From Limonium bicolor (lineage: Eukaryota; Streptophyta; Magnoliopsida; Caryophyllales; Plumbaginaceae), in contig CM041776.1 of the NCBI GenBank assembly GCA_023374045.1, forward strand, positions 119,555,000 to 119,618,999: a stretch of 64,000 bases of DNA, read 5' to 3'. Shown here one piece after another: positions 1-9,300 of the stretch. Below the pieces are notes generated by a model. It worked only from the letters and a program-made list of their open reading frames with translations, had not been told where the DNA came from and did no database searches. Numbering within the stretch: position 1 is the first letter of the stretch; each line of letters begins with the position of its first letter. The position numbers and the translations under genes are program-made.

Positions 1-585
1 AACAATCACTTAAAATTCCTGCACTTAAACACTCAATTCCCAATCTGTTTTGGCAGTTTTAAAATGTCTTTTTAAGGCTTCCCAATGCTTACTCTCTTAC
101 ACATTATACTACTAACGCATTACAACTTTACAATACATGTTTTTACTTCTAAAAATCTGTTACATACTCATTTACCAAGATATACAAGAACAAGTATATT
201 TACCTTGTTATTTCACAAGCTTCTTCTTTCTTTCTCCTTCCTCTTTCCTTCTTCTTCTCACCGGTTTGTGAACCAATTCTTACACTACAACCCATTCACA
301 TATACATTTCAATACACCATTTTAATACTAAGACTAACCCTAACCATTATGTAAGTTCTAATATAGGTTTTAGGGTTTAGAAAATTATTACCTTACAAGG
401 GTTCAAATGAAGCTTGGAGTGGTTCAAGAACAAGGTTTCCAACTCCTTCAACAAGCCAAAATCGGCTAGAACACAAGAGACCAAACAAGGGTTTAGTCTA
501 AAATTCGTTTTGCCCTTAAGGCTAGGAAAACAATGGAGTTTTGAGAATATTTTTACCTCAAAAGAACAAGGAGAAGGAGGGCCTT

Positions 586-993
586 CTAATGGTGGTCTTG
601 AAACTCCAAATGGGACATACCCATGAAAACGAAAGTTGTTGTTTTCGATTTTTGAAAAGATAGAAATGTTGCTCTTGAGGAGAGGATTTCAATGATGTAA
701 TTTTTACAATTTTTGGAGGAGGTTTGATGGAGTAGCAAGAGGAGAGAAGAGAGGTTTTGTGTGGGTTTGTTCATTCCTCCATGGCTGTCGCTGGGAAGAA
801 GGAGAAGAAGAAATGAGAGAGTGAGGGATGGGGGTTCCACGTGAGTGAGGGGAAATGAGATAGAAGAGAGAGAGTATGTGAGTGAGGGAGTTACTTTATT
901 ACTTTTAGTTGTTTTGTTGTTTTGTGTATAAAAGTGAGTAAGTGAGTGTGTGTGAGAGGGGGAAGCAAAATCGGACACACACAGAGAGAGCAT
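586..993 (-). other. short sense ORF in LTR leader (135 codons)
   Basis: This open frame runs in the element's sense direction and starts about 47 nt after the candidate TATA box, so its ATG would be the first in the predicted transcript. The product is Ser/Leu/Thr-rich, with leucine and serine runs, and matches no family I recognise. The copy in the other LTR (10589-10993, 134 codons) stays open despite two small indels that cancel to three bases. It could be an upstream ORF or a chance frame through CT-rich sequence; I favour chance. Confidence 0.2.
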
Positions 994-1039
994 GGGGGTT
1001 TTGAAATTTATTTACAATATTGGACACATAAGTTTGTGT

Positions 1040-1047
1040 TATTTATA
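1040..1047 (-). promoter_or_regulatory. candidate TATA box, element A 3' LTR
   Basis: TATAAATA reads on the minus strand about 465 nt into the LTR. It is followed by a pyrimidine-rich CT leader, as expected for a plant LTR promoter. The same site lies at 11040-11047 in the other LTR. Confidence 0.6.
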
Positions 1048-1514
1048 CTTCTACCCCACAACTTCCCGTTTTTGACAGTTTTTACTAAACTCTCGTTTTA
1101 TTGATTTTATTGGTCCTAAAGCTTCACTAATATTTATTAATGATTATTTAGTTGACCAAAATTGTTACGAGTCTATTTGACCCGCTTAAAGACACGTTTT
1201 CCCGGTTACCTCGAAAAACGCGCTTTAATGATCATTAGTGATTTTAATCCATTCTAAGGATCCGTTTTCTTCGGGATTTGTTCCCTCTTATTTATTTAGA
1301 CTTAATTAAGCCTTTAGAATCCTTATAATACGCTAACCGAGGTCTCATACCTCCTATGGTTATTTAACGCTTATTTAGCGTTTTTCGCTTTTTAAGCATT
1401 TCTTCATTTCTTTTGGATTTATTTTTCCTTACCAATATTATTTAGGCATTATTAGGCTCTTAATTACATATTAGGATAATTTAATTGCCATATTTAAGGT
1501 CGGGGTATTTCAAT

Positions 1515-1527
1515 CTACCCCCCTTAA
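1515..1527 (-). promoter_or_regulatory. polypurine tract next to 3' LTR, element A
   Basis: TTAAGGGGGGTAG reads on the minus strand immediately upstream of the LTR start. It follows the GAGGACAAAGTTCT context typical of plant chromoviruses and would prime plus-strand DNA. Confidence 0.85.
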
Positions 1528-2008
1528 GAACTTTGTCCTCAAAGTTGTTCGAGGTTATGGGTTTACACTGCTTACTCATTCTTACGTGTCTAATACCGCG
1601 GTCATACATGCTTCTTCCTTACTAATTCCTAAATCCATTACTCAAGGTTTCTCCTTTCCCTGTCATACCTATGTACAATACTTACTCCCATCCATATTAC
1701 TATCAACCGTCCGGTTCCTCATTACAACCCTTATACATACATACAATGCAAAGCTATTCCCAAAGCAATGCAATACACAATACAATTCCGCAGGCATTCA
1801 GGTCATCTCGACACGGGACTCCTCTATGTCCCGCTGCCCTTGGAATAATACCACATGCTACCTTACTATCTTCTCCGGTACCTATTTCTAGTAGATCCTC
1901 ATTCTCCATACTAAAGGGAATTCTCTCACTACTACCAATTATAATTTTTCTAAAACATACGACTCCAAATTCCAATTTATATTCATTACTTCTATCCTAA
2001 GTGATTCT

Positions 2009-2126
2009 TGTGACCACTTAAGGGGAGCTTCAAGAATCATTCGACCCTGATGTGATCAGCATCAGTGTTGAACTATCTTTCCACCCCAATTTGTGTTCGG
2101 TTTCCCTTGATCTGATCAGGATCAAG
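2009..2126 (-). other. Block A twin-hairpin module, element A
   Basis: This non-coding block of about 118 nt is shared with C (23772-23890), B (13374-13493) and J (55330-55448). In element orientation it starts with CTTGATC-N7-GATCAAG (2106-2126), then a conserved spacer with CCGAACACAAATTGG and GGATAGTTCAACA-like words, then CTGATG-N7-CATCAG (2047-2065), and ends at AGTGGTCACAA. Both inverted repeats are perfect here. Confidence 0.75.
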
Positions 2127-2723
2127 TTCGACTTCCCACATCAGTTTCAAACAAGCAAATAATTCAATTATTTTCATGTTTTATCTTTTTACTCTTCCTA
2201 GTCATTCATACATCTCCAAAGGATGGAATCAGTCCATCGATCATCCTCACTCTACTTCCCAAATGCTTTACTCCATGGTTCAGTCCTAATGCTCATTTCA
2301 TCAACCTTCATCCATTACTCACCATCATCTCCTATATTCTAACTACGGAATACTACACTTATAAGATTTAGTTGGTTTCAATTGTTTTCACATATTTTAC
2401 TTACGATCCCACTACTCATAAACTTCATTCATCTACTATCCTCATTCATTTCGTACTACTTCTTCAATGGTTACAATACTTGTGGGGCTCCGTCCACTAC
2501 TCATTACTTTTCTTTACCAATACTCTTACACTGGTGTTACAAGATGGGTACATTCACCCTATGGTATTTGCATGTCTAATGCTTAGTTACCACAATTCAA
2601 TATGAATGAATACGTATGTTTATATAACGTAGGTACCACTCATCGAATAATTTCTCATTTGTGCTATGCACATTATAGTTTTATGTGTTTTATTTATAAA
2701 ACTTGCATTAAGCGGTTTTCGCT

Positions 2724-2758
2724 CTACCCCCCTTAAAAGGGATTACGCCCACGTAATC
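2724..2758 (-). promoter_or_regulatory. internal second polypurine tract plus hairpin, element A
   Basis: On the minus strand a perfect hairpin GATTACG-TGGG-CGTAATC (2741-2758) is followed by CCCTTTTAAGGGGGGTAG. It copies the LTR-adjacent tract but lies about 1.2 kb upstream of it. The same arrangement occurs in B, C and J. Confidence 0.75.
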
Positions 2759-2807
2759 TACCATATGTTATTATTATTAAACATTGGTTTAATCAATTTG
2801 GGCAAAC

Positions 2808-2870
2808 TGAAGCGTTTAGCTTCACTACGGTATACTATAGAATATGCTCCGGTCAAAGGGTCTTAACCAT
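2808..2870 (-). pseudogene. chromodomain relic, element A
   Basis: The minus strand starts ATGGTTAAGACCC and aligns by position and partial sequence with the better preserved chromodomain segment of element B (14787-14870), about 70 nt before the internal polypurine tract. It is full of stops and only recognisable through that comparison. Confidence 0.35.
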
Positions 2871-3605
2871 ACCAACGGTTTAGTCTTTGCACCAAGGATT
2901 CCTATGTGAGTTTATTTAACTCCTAATTAATTTGGTTCCAGCCTATTAGGCTTCAAGGCATTAATAGCCATTCTATTATACTTACTAGGTATCTTGTCTC
3001 CTAGCTAGGGCCCACTAGCTTCTGCTGCGCGACCCTGATAACTCGGGTTACTTACCCTTCGTGTTATCCTTAATGTGCTATGCATCACCTTTTTATCCGT
3101 CATTATAGGAATAAGGTTTACTAAACAATCGCGGTATTCTTTTACCGTGTTTGAACTATAATTAGTTTTAGATTGTAACCAGCTCTCTGGTAGTCTACTG
3201 CACATGCTATTCGTGCTTCCACGATTATTCACTAAGTTCCTTCGACTTATTGTCGGGCGAGGTTAAGTCACTACTTAGTTGTAGTGCTTCCTCTGGTGTC
3301 ACTAGCTTCTGAATTCTACCAGTTTTTTTTTCTGGTTCAGTACAAGTGTTCTTTACTTGTATGATCTTGCATTTCTATGCGTCGGTCCTAGTGACTTTCT
3401 TAAGTTTCTTTTCACTCCTCATTCCATTGGAATTCACAATTCGTGATTGTTAGTGTATTGTACACTCTTCGTGCTTCTTTGGCCTTAGGCCGCACGGTTT
3501 GTTGCTAAGCTTGCTTAACTGGCTAGTGCCATGTTTGTTGGTGAAAAGAAAGGTTTACTACGGTTTACATTCTCCATATCCCTAGCCATCCCATTAGATC
3601 ATTAG

Positions 3606-3669
3606 CTGCACAAGTGCAATACCAAAACACTCAGTCATACAGAGTGCAGAGGCGTAAACGCTTGACAGT
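3606..3669 (-). other. Block B, element A
   Basis: This block of about 64 nt contains GTTTACGCCTCTGCACTC and a TGCAC-TT-GTGCA inverted repeat. It is conserved in J (53931-53995) and B (15182-15244). In A and J it lies before the chromodomain relic, but in B it lies after it. Descent from RNase H coding sequence (TAYGCCTC words) is possible but unproven. Confidence 0.55.
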
Positions 3670-5639
3670 AAGTCACTTATGTGATAGGAAAGAATATTTC
3701 TGTGTGTCATCTCATACTTATACTCCGTGTTATTGCTTAACTACTCCCTCATAGCGGTCGCCTGTTGCGCACCGTATTCTTACTCATTGTACAACATTGT
3801 TTTTACTGTTCTGTTACTGTGATAGTTCCTTTTTACTTATTGCCATTGTCATTGGCACCATTTCCTTATGGTGTGTACACTGAGGGTTTCCCCTGTTCGT
3901 GTGTATGACGGTTGTCGTAGCATACCGCAATGTGATTATTTCCCAGTGTGGAGATGTCTTATTCAACTTAGGTTTTATGTGTAGGTTAGCTTACCTCACA
4001 TTCTATCATCATTTGTGATACAATTTACCAAGTATCTTGGTTGACCAGGGATGTGATAGTTCATCGGGTTATAAGCTCTCTTGAGCGCTGGCCGTTCGTG
4101 GTGTTCAATGTGTATTCCCGTTGATTGTTTTGACAATGATTGTCTTTCAGTGCTGAGCATTGTTTATAGGCTCCAGCTGTGCAGTTCTACTTGTATGTAC
4201 ATCGCCGGGACATCCCAAGAAACTTCAAGGGTTTTCTGGTCCCGTTCTCTAATTTGAAGAGTATTTTATCACTGATAGGTGAAAGTTCTTGTTGAGGGGT
4301 TTGTCTCCACTCATAGGTCTAATGCCAAGGTTTGCTATGTTAGTATTTATACAATGGTTCACCACATGCTTGGGTGCATGTGAAGTATACTTACTCCTTT
4401 AAGTCGTAATGGTTTGGAATGTCTTTTCTTGTTCGATCGCCTCTTGGCAGCATCTATATGCGTAGGCTTTACTGTTATAATAGATGGAAGCCTTTCTAAG
4501 GGTTCCCATCTTCACCACATCGGTGGTCTTTGGCTAACGGGGAGTACCTTCCCTTGGGTTTCTTGTAGTGTCCAAATGTGGACTAGGCCAATGTTGGCAT
4601 TATCCTGATTCTTATGCCTCTGTGTTATTAGCTACAGTAGGCATGAAGGGTAATTAGATCTCGTCAACTGTATACTAGACTGGTGTTCTAGTGACAGTGA
4701 CACTGAGATGGCCATTACTCCAAGCCACTCAGGATGTTGGGTTTGAACTGATGGTCCAGTTGTTGATTTCTTGTCGTATGAGACAATATCTCTTGCAAGT
4801 CTTGTTAACAATTGGTGCCGATTTTGCAACCGTTTAAGTTTATATAACGTATTTGGTTTACGACTTCTGAGTCGTATTGTTGCAAGCTACGCTTTTTGCA
4901 AGCTGTTTATACATGTTTCCACTCCTTGTATACCGTCATAGGTTGGAGATATTATTGGGCTCCATGGTAAGTCGTGGCATCACGCTTCCGTTCATAGGAG
5001 ACCCTTTAGGCAATCAGGTGTTAATAGGTGCCTCTCAGTATTTCAGGGCATTTCCTGTTAAGCGAAATCCCTTCGGTGTCCTAACCGAGTGTTCGTTCTA
5101 GCTTCTGTGCTTTTATCATGTCGCTCTTGTTCGACTGTTGCAATTCAGACACCCTTCAAGGATTGCTCCTGGGTGTTGTTAGGTTGTGCCGTTACATCCG
5201 GCTAATGTTTATAACATGTCGTGTCTACTATACCGCCTTATGGTATTGTACTTGAGTCGTCCCCTTTTTGGGTTATAACGTCTCCCGTTCTCGGGTAGAC
5301 TGTTTATGCTTGTTCCTAGTGTTAAAGACTGGGTTTGGTATTCCCTTCAATGATGGAGTATACTTGTGGTAATCTCGGGGTTGCTCTCGGGAATTCTGTC
5401 CCGTTTGTTGAGCATCGTGGTGTTCACGTTATAGGCGATTGCCTTGCTGTGTTTAGGCTGGGTATACTTCCCAGCTGCCATGTATTTTTGATGTCCTGAG
5501 ACATATCCAATGTTTACACTTACTAGCACGCGTTTTTGCACTTCCTAATTCTTATTCCTCATCTTCCAATGGATTCTCTGAGTTCCTTTATACTTGGTCC
5601 TCTGAGGGGTCCAGCTGTCCTGGGTTGAACTTACTGATG

Positions 5640-5836
5640 GTCCGTAGAACGGGGTTGACTACTCCCCGTGTGTCGTACACTACATGTATACATACGTGGG
5701 GTACCATGTTGATACGTTACCACTTACCCAACTATATGTCAGGCCCGCAAACTCCTTCGGAGTGCAGTTGTCCCACATCCCGTAACGGGTATACTCGTAG
5801 TGTTCGTCACACGCCTAGGTGAAGTATTCTGTTGCC
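5640..5836 (-). other. Block D, element A
   Basis: This region of about 200 nt is shared with C (25112-25333) and J (52468-52678). It contains words such as GGGGTACCATG, CTTACCCAACTA, GTCAGGCC and GTCACACG on the plus strand. There is no reading frame through it. It lies about 1.3 kb from the primer-binding site in A and J but about 3.1 kb from it in C. Confidence 0.6.
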
Positions 5837-6189
5837 AACTCCTCTTGTATCATCCCATGATACTCACCATAATGTTGTTGGTCTGGTTTTAAAATCCAAG
5901 GTTTTTAAAAGAGGGTTGTGGTTTTGAAAAGAAAATTTTGGGTTTTAAAACAATGGTCCAGTGTTAAAAGAAATCTCTCATGGCATAGCCATGTTTGAGG
6001 TCTTGACCAAGTCTAGCCTCCCGCTGACTGGTATGCTCTAAGTACAGTGGTCGGGCCGTTAGGCCTTTCCAAGGTTCCATTCCTTCAGTTTTAGGATGTT
6101 TGATCCTGTGGTTGTTTCGTTACTGTTACCGTACATTACTATGTACTTGTGACGTATTTAGTCTTCCTTTACATATCTCTGTCTTTACT

Positions 6190-6209
6190 GCACTTGCCTT
6201 GGCAAGTGC
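6190..6209 (-). other. 20-nt conserved palindrome, element A
   Basis: GCACTTGCC-NN-GGCAAGTGC is perfectly self-complementary. It is conserved in C (27542-27561) and J (52056-52075) at 816-956 nt from the primer-binding site. It may be the remains of a gag zinc-knuckle coding stretch, or an RNA hairpin in its own right. Confidence 0.7.
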
Positions 6210-6931
6210 GCGGTATCGGTGGTTTTTGGATAATCCTATACCAATCTTGGTATGGTTTCTGCTTGTATTTAGTAGTCTTGTTGACCTTTCCCTTGATCTT
6301 GTTGATCTGCAATTGGTATACTCGCTCCTTTAGGTAGCTTCTTAATGATCTTGACGTGATTGTTGATAATCGGGATGTTTCTCCAATCCTTGGAGACTCC
6401 CATTCTATTTGGTTTTGCGTCGTTCCTTGTGGCTCGTTCCCACCCATTTGTGGTGGTTACTGAGCCTACCTTGTTTAGGCACTACTCTTGTAGTCCTATC
6501 GGATTATATCCCGTGGATGCTCTTGTAGCTGTGTAAGCTATGCTGGCCAGGTATTGTAACCTCTTCAGCGTTGTGGTTTCTGGAGTTAACCGTTCCTGAC
6601 TATGTCCTTAGTCAGCTAGTATACCGTTGGTGGTAATATTCAAGTATCACTATCCCGTAGACTCGTGTCTCGGGTTCCATTACTGCTCCCTTTTTCATTC
6701 CGTTGCACGGTTAGTGCTTCTGTCCTGCTGTTGGTTGACTAGCTAGGTTTCGCGACTGCTAAGCACGTCGCCTCATGCTGTTGTAAGTTGTAGCCTCCTC
6801 GTGGTTGGAGTGTTCATCCTACCGCTATCAAGTGCGGGTATTGCTGTTCAACCGGGATCCATCTCCGGGCTTCCAATCCCTGGAATTTACTATATGTCGG
6901 TTCTTGTTTACAGTGTGATTGCTTCACAACT

Positions 6932-6979
6932 GCCAGATCGGGTTTCCCCGAGTATGAGAGGACTTTCCTTCTCTCTGGC
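6932..6979 (-). other. predicted three-way RNA junction in leader, element A
   Basis: In element orientation the outer arms GCCAGA and TCTGGC enclose a GAGA...TCTC hairpin and a TCGGG-GAAA-CCCGA hairpin with a GNRA-type loop. It starts 186 nt after the primer-binding site. C (28257-28303) and J (51425-51471) have the same structure at 186 and 185 nt. Its position fits a packaging or dimerisation signal, which is inference. Confidence 0.65.
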
Positions 6980-7150
6980 GTCCTTTCCCAAGTTATACAA
7001 TGGGGTCCGCGGCGGGCGGGACTGGTATTGTAGGTATCCGGTACTCACCGGGGATTCCTAACTAGCACATCTCTAATGCTAACACTCAGCCCTTAGCCCT
7101 AAGCTTCTAATTCCTAACTCGGTATTCCTAAGCTCGGTATTTCCAGTCAT

Positions 7151-7176
7151 CAGAGCGATACTTCGCTCTGATACCA
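7151..7176 (-). promoter_or_regulatory. primer-binding site (tRNA-iMet) with hairpin, element A
   Basis: On the minus strand TGGTATCAGAGC (7165-7176) matches the 3' end of plant initiator methionine tRNA. It lies five bases (AAAAG) after the LTR end. The site is embedded in an inverted repeat CAGAGCGA-AGTA-TCGCTCTG (7151-7170). Confidence 0.9.
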
Positions 7177-7275
7177 CTTTTTGTAACACCCCTATTAATA
7201 CAATCATTACGTCCAATCTCCTTACATCAGATACTCGCAGCGGATATATACTTACATACTGGGTGATACAATGCC

Positions 7276-7297
7276 GTTAGTCACCCACGTGACTAAC
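7276..7297 (-). other. LTR 3'-end hairpin II, element A
   Basis: GTTAGTCAC-N4-GTGACTAAC is a perfect 9-bp stem, 94 nt from the LTR end. Equivalents are at 35244-35265 (B), 41837-41858 (F), 46628-46649 (G), 51109-51130 and 58595-58616 (J). Confidence 0.75.
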
Positions 7298-7640
7298 AAG
7301 GCTACTACTTCTACATACAGCATCGGTCTGATGGACCGGAATCCGAGTACTACACACTACATACCTACTCCATTACCATACTACTACAACATCCATTCAA
7401 TACATACACCAAGTCAATACCATACAATCTACATACCGAGTTTACTAGGTTCCTTACAGTTACAACACTTCCTTCAAGTTCACATACTCACTGAGATACA
7501 CTACCCATTCCTCACTACTACTTACTTCTAAATACAAGGGGTGTGCTGGATACACCTCTACATTCCACTACTATCCAATGTAGTCGCCGGTCTCGTGCCT
7601 TGACCACATTCGCTTCGGGTACCTGCACACTAAAAAATGT

Positions 7641-7657
7641 CCCCCGAAGGGGTCAGC
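7641..7657 (-). other. LTR hairpin I (GCTGACCCC stem), element A
   Basis: On the minus strand GCTGACCCC-TTC-GGGG lies about 460 nt from the LTR end. Next to it are a GACCACTTGGTC inverted repeat and the word ATCAACCGCATG (plus-strand complement near 7705-7737). Related forms occur in C, E, F, G and B. Confidence 0.65.
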
Positions 7658-8735
7658 TTTCGCCGAGCATGATAACCGCATACCCCGCGTACTAGTGAGG
7701 GTACGCCGACCACTTGGTCGAATACATGCGGTTGATTTTCAACATACATGCATACATGCTCTTATACACAATACATAATACTTACACAAGCATCATACAT
7801 ACACTTCATTCATACAAGGAATACATTAACCATCAATACTATACCTTCTTCCGAATACACATACCATACATACACAATACAGTTCTTGTTAGCTTCGTTG
7901 GTCCACCCGGGTTAATCGGGTGGAGATTACTCTTTACTCATTACTCATACATACGCATACATACTCTACTCATACTCTACTCATACATACATATCTTACT
8001 TTCTCTTACTCAAGTTAAGTCGTCGGGACCTCCGGCCCGGGGAACTACTCGTCCCACCCCGGGATTTACTTGGTTCACTAATCCAGGATGCTACCCACTT
8101 AAGGGATTTGGGCCGTGGACCAGCTTAGAACCAGGAATCGGATCCAACCTCTTGTGTCACCTCATCCTCACGCATGGCCGAAGCTATATCGGACTTGTAC
8201 TCATTCCAATTTACTCACTTAAGTTAGGAGTTAGCTAGTTAGGAATTAGCACAAGTCAACATTCAAGCCACATTTACAAATACAAGCCCATATACATTCA
8301 TACTAAATATAATACAATACAAAGTACAATACAAGATTCATTTACACCATATCATCATCCATCATTTCATGAATTATACAAACTATTGTTCAAGAGAAAT
8401 ATACCAAGAACAATATAACAAGCACAGTAAGTGCAATAATCCGTTCGTGCATTTATCTTATTAGGTGGTCAATAAGCACACAAATCGGGGTAACCAGATT
8501 AGGATACAGGGCATGAAGAAATCATACCTTCCACCGTTGTACTTGTATCCCAACGTTCCTCCGGTATTCACAATTCAAATCCTATGATATACATACATTC
8601 AAATGATTAATCTAACTATTTTCACTTAATTCGTACTTACTATGTCCTCACACTTCTTATACTTACACTTTACTTATTTACTTTTCTTTTACCTTAAGTT
8701 TTACTTTCTTACTTAACTTAGGTTTACTTTCTTAC

Positions 8736-8831
8736 GTGTACATGTATATGTGGATATACATACATATGCATATATACATACATATATATAATATATATCA
8801 TCATTATTTAAATTTTTTTTTTTTTTTTTTT
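8736..8831 (-). repeat. ATAC microsatellite and A-tract after LTR minisatellite
   Basis: In element orientation the GC-rich minisatellite is followed by a run of about 17 A and then by TATATGTATG-type repeats. Solo LTR F has the same order (40168-40240), and element C has an A-tract at the same place. Confidence 0.7.
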
Positions 8832-8836
8832 GTCAG

Positions 8837-9300
8837 GACCGGACTTGCGACCGACCTTGCAAGTCCGGTCCATTCCAGTAGCTACCAGTACCGAAAATTT
8901 CTGGCCCGACCGAACTTGCAAGTCCGGTCGCAAGTTCGGTCGATTCCAGTAGCTATCGGGAAATTTTTTCTGGACCGACCGAACTTGCATGTCCGGTCGC
9001 AAGTCCGGTCGATTCAGTAGCTTCACGATGGGAATTTTTCTGGCCGACCGAACTTGCATGTCCGGTCGCAAGTCCGGTCGATTCCAGTAGTTACAGACGG
9101 GGAAAATTTCTGGTCCGACCGAACTTGCAAGTCCGGTCGCAAGTCCGGTCGATTCCAGTAGGTTACAGACGGGGAAAATTTCTGGTCCGACCGAACTTGC
9201 AAGTCCGGTCGCAAGTCCGGTCGATTCCAGTAGCTCACCCGTCTTTGTAAATCTGGGCTCGACCGAACTTGCAAGTCCGGTCGCAAGTTCGGTCCGGCCC
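8837..9300 (-). repeat. GC-rich palindromic minisatellite in LTR A
   Basis: There are six to seven copies of a unit of about 73 bp. Each unit contains ACCGAACTTGCAAGTCCGG, then GCAAGTCCGGTCG, ATTCCAGTAG and GGGGAAAATTTCTGG. Many CpG and CCGG sites are intact and ACTTGCAAGT is a perfect palindrome. Frames stay open through it on several strands only because the unit repeats. Confidence 0.9.

Larger units (their letters stand above)
1..1512 (-). repeat. Element A 3' LTR (partial)
   Basis: This is the start of the LTR in element orientation (U3, promoter and leader). It matches 10001-11509 almost base for base. It ends, reading minus, at the TGAAATACCCC terminus next to the polypurine tract. 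About 2.8 kb of this LTR lies left of the window. It contains a telomere-like AACCCTAA motif near 335-350 and its complement TTTAGGGTTTAG near 368-380, which is not a telomere. Confidence 0.93.
1513..7181 (-). pseudogene. Element A internal region, decayed gag-pol
   Basis: This is the internal region between LTR and LTR. No frame longer than about 110 codons exists and no protease, reverse transcriptase or integrase motif is readable. A weak relic of the chromodomain (2808-2870) and the order of conserved non-coding blocks shared with element J show descent from a chromovirus polyprotein gene. Blocks in element order are the primer-binding hairpin (7151-7176), a predicted three-way junction (6932-6979), a palindrome (6190-6209), block D (5640-5836), block E (3755-3774), block B (3606-3669), internal polypurine tract (2724-2741), block A (2009-2126) and LTR-adjacent polypurine tract (1515-1527). 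Stretches between these blocks hold nothing I can name. Confidence 0.7.

Noticed and set aside
330..385. telomeric repeat
   Set aside because: There are only one to two AACCCTAA/TTTAGGG units, inside an LTR leader and present again at 10330-10385.
1..1512. indels between LTR copies as evidence of age
   Set aside because: Several are in homopolymers or short repeats and could be sequencing errors, so I used substitutions and overall similarity instead.
6169..6447. 92-codon frame on the minus strand in element A
   Set aside because: It ends near the conserved palindrome with CQGKCSKD-like text that hints at a zinc knuckle, but spacing of cysteines and histidine does not fit and no neighbouring gag is readable.
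7165..7176. tRNA gene fragment
   Set aside because: Only 12 nt match the tRNA 3' end, at the exact place of a primer-binding site.
7714..8238. 174-codon open frame on the plus strand
   Set aside because: It lies antisense in LTR A across CATA-rich repeats; no start context, domain or conservation in LTR F supports a gene.
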